The translations under genes were made by a program, and so were the position numbers. Below, one piece after another: positions 60,365-60,643 of a stretch of 60,643 bases of DNA. Each line of letters opens with the position of its first letter. The stretch's first letter is position 1. Source of the DNA: Acidimicrobiales bacterium (lineage in GTDB: Bacteria > Actinomycetota > Acidimicrobiia > Acidimicrobiales > SHLQ01). Below the pieces are notes generated by a model. The model was given only the letters and a program-made list of their open reading frames with translations. It was not told the DNA's origin and did not search any database. Location of the stretch: assembly GCA_020629375.1 (NCBI GenBank), contig JAHDDK010000001.1:1-60643 (forward strand), written 5' to 3'.

Positions 60365-60643
60365 TCAGAAGACGTCCAGAGCGACGTTGGGTCGCCCGTC
60401 TGCCCACTCCTCGACGTTGCCCGCATTGTCGATCGAGTAGGCAGCGATCCGGTAGTCACCCGCAATCATCATTGGGACGTTGAGGGTCCACGAGGTGGTG
60501 CCGGTCGCTGGGATCCAGGTATTGCTGTCGGTGACCCAGGCGTTGCCGTCCCAATAGGTGTTGTTGTCCTTGTTGCGGACTCGCACGAGCACCGTCGCGA
60601 CGCCGGAGTTGTCGTCGGTGGCGGTGCCGGTGATGGTGACGGG
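60365..60643 (-). CDS. C-terminal part of a secreted protein with Ig-like domain
   Basis: The frame is open to the right edge, so the gene is cut; 92 residues are seen, all from an Ig-like beta-sandwich: VTITGTATDDNSGVATVLVRVRN, YWDGNAWVTDSNTWIPATG and YRIAAYSIDNAGNVEEW. This is the bacterial Ig or cadherin-like repeat found in large adhesins and cell-surface proteins. A GTG at 60592 is inside the domain and is not the start. The rest, probably thousands of bases, lies outside. A role in adhesion next to the polysaccharide genes is inference. Confidence 0.75.
   Translation of the reverse strand, partial: PVTITGTATDDNSGVATVLVRVRNKDNNTYWDGNAWVTDSNTWIPATGTTSWTLNVPMMIAGDYRIAAYSIDNAGNVEEWADGRPNVALDVF

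Noticed and set aside
60289..60368. Inverted repeat CTGACCTC/GAGGTCAG containing the stops of both convergent genes
   Set aside because: The loop is 64 nt and the symmetry is explained by both stops being TGA in similar context; not convincing as a terminator.

Overview
The window is high-GC DNA with short intergenic gaps, many GTG (and some TTG) starts, and many 1-4 nt stop/start overlaps. Lineage markers include a bacterial proteasome activator (Bpa/PafE), a DUF3516 Ski2-type helicase, an SCO6745-family protein, a LAxTG-type sorting signal and Thr-rich secreted lipoproteins. Together they point to a monoderm actinobacterium, probably of the Acidimicrobiia (Ilumatobacter-like) type. That assignment is inference from gene content; there is no rRNA gene in the window. 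I saw no tRNA, rRNA, CRISPR array, insertion sequence or phage gene.

Left part (1-22.2 kb): mixed housekeeping. It holds a truncated DUF445 protein, GluQ-RS, a DUF429 protein, an unlisted 59-residue membrane peptide, glutaminyl cyclase, a zinc metallopeptidase, an orphan ABC ATPase, a haloalkane dehalogenase, a LAxTG surface protein, YbaK, DUF937, a DagK-like lipid kinase, a DUF3516 helicase, a DUF3179 lipoprotein, Bpa, an HExxH lipoprotein, a sugar aminotransferase, MutY and a metallo-beta-lactamase-fold hydrolase.

Right part (22.2-60.6 kb): a large surface-polysaccharide locus with a few unrelated genes interspersed. It contains five glycosyltransferases, two Wzx-type flippases, two Wzy/O-antigen-ligase-type polymerases, three Wzz-type chain-length proteins (one fused to a BY-kinase) and two sulfotransferases near its ends. 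The inferred product is a sulfated exopolysaccharide or capsule made by the Wzx/Wzy route. No initiating phosphoglycosyltransferase is visible, so that gene probably lies outside.

The most unusual feature is the block of large secreted proteins inside this locus (38.6-57.0 kb). Four adjacent genes each carry a different N-terminal domain (VCBS/ASPIC propeller twice, PQQ-type sugar dehydrogenase, right-handed beta-helix) joined to a hemolysin-type (RTX) calcium-binding tail with four conserved cysteines. Three beta-helix paralogues share two invariant signatures. One has the helix-plus-RTX layout known from AlgE-type alginate epimerases; the other two flank a DUF4038 glycosidase-like protein. 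I read this as a candidate extracellular system that modifies, binds or organises the polysaccharide in a calcium-dependent way.

Other points of interest: a four-hairpin leader between the two VCBS paralogues, tandem repeat arrays between two convergent gene pairs, a 29-nt palindrome, and a helicase gene that lacks a canonical start codon.
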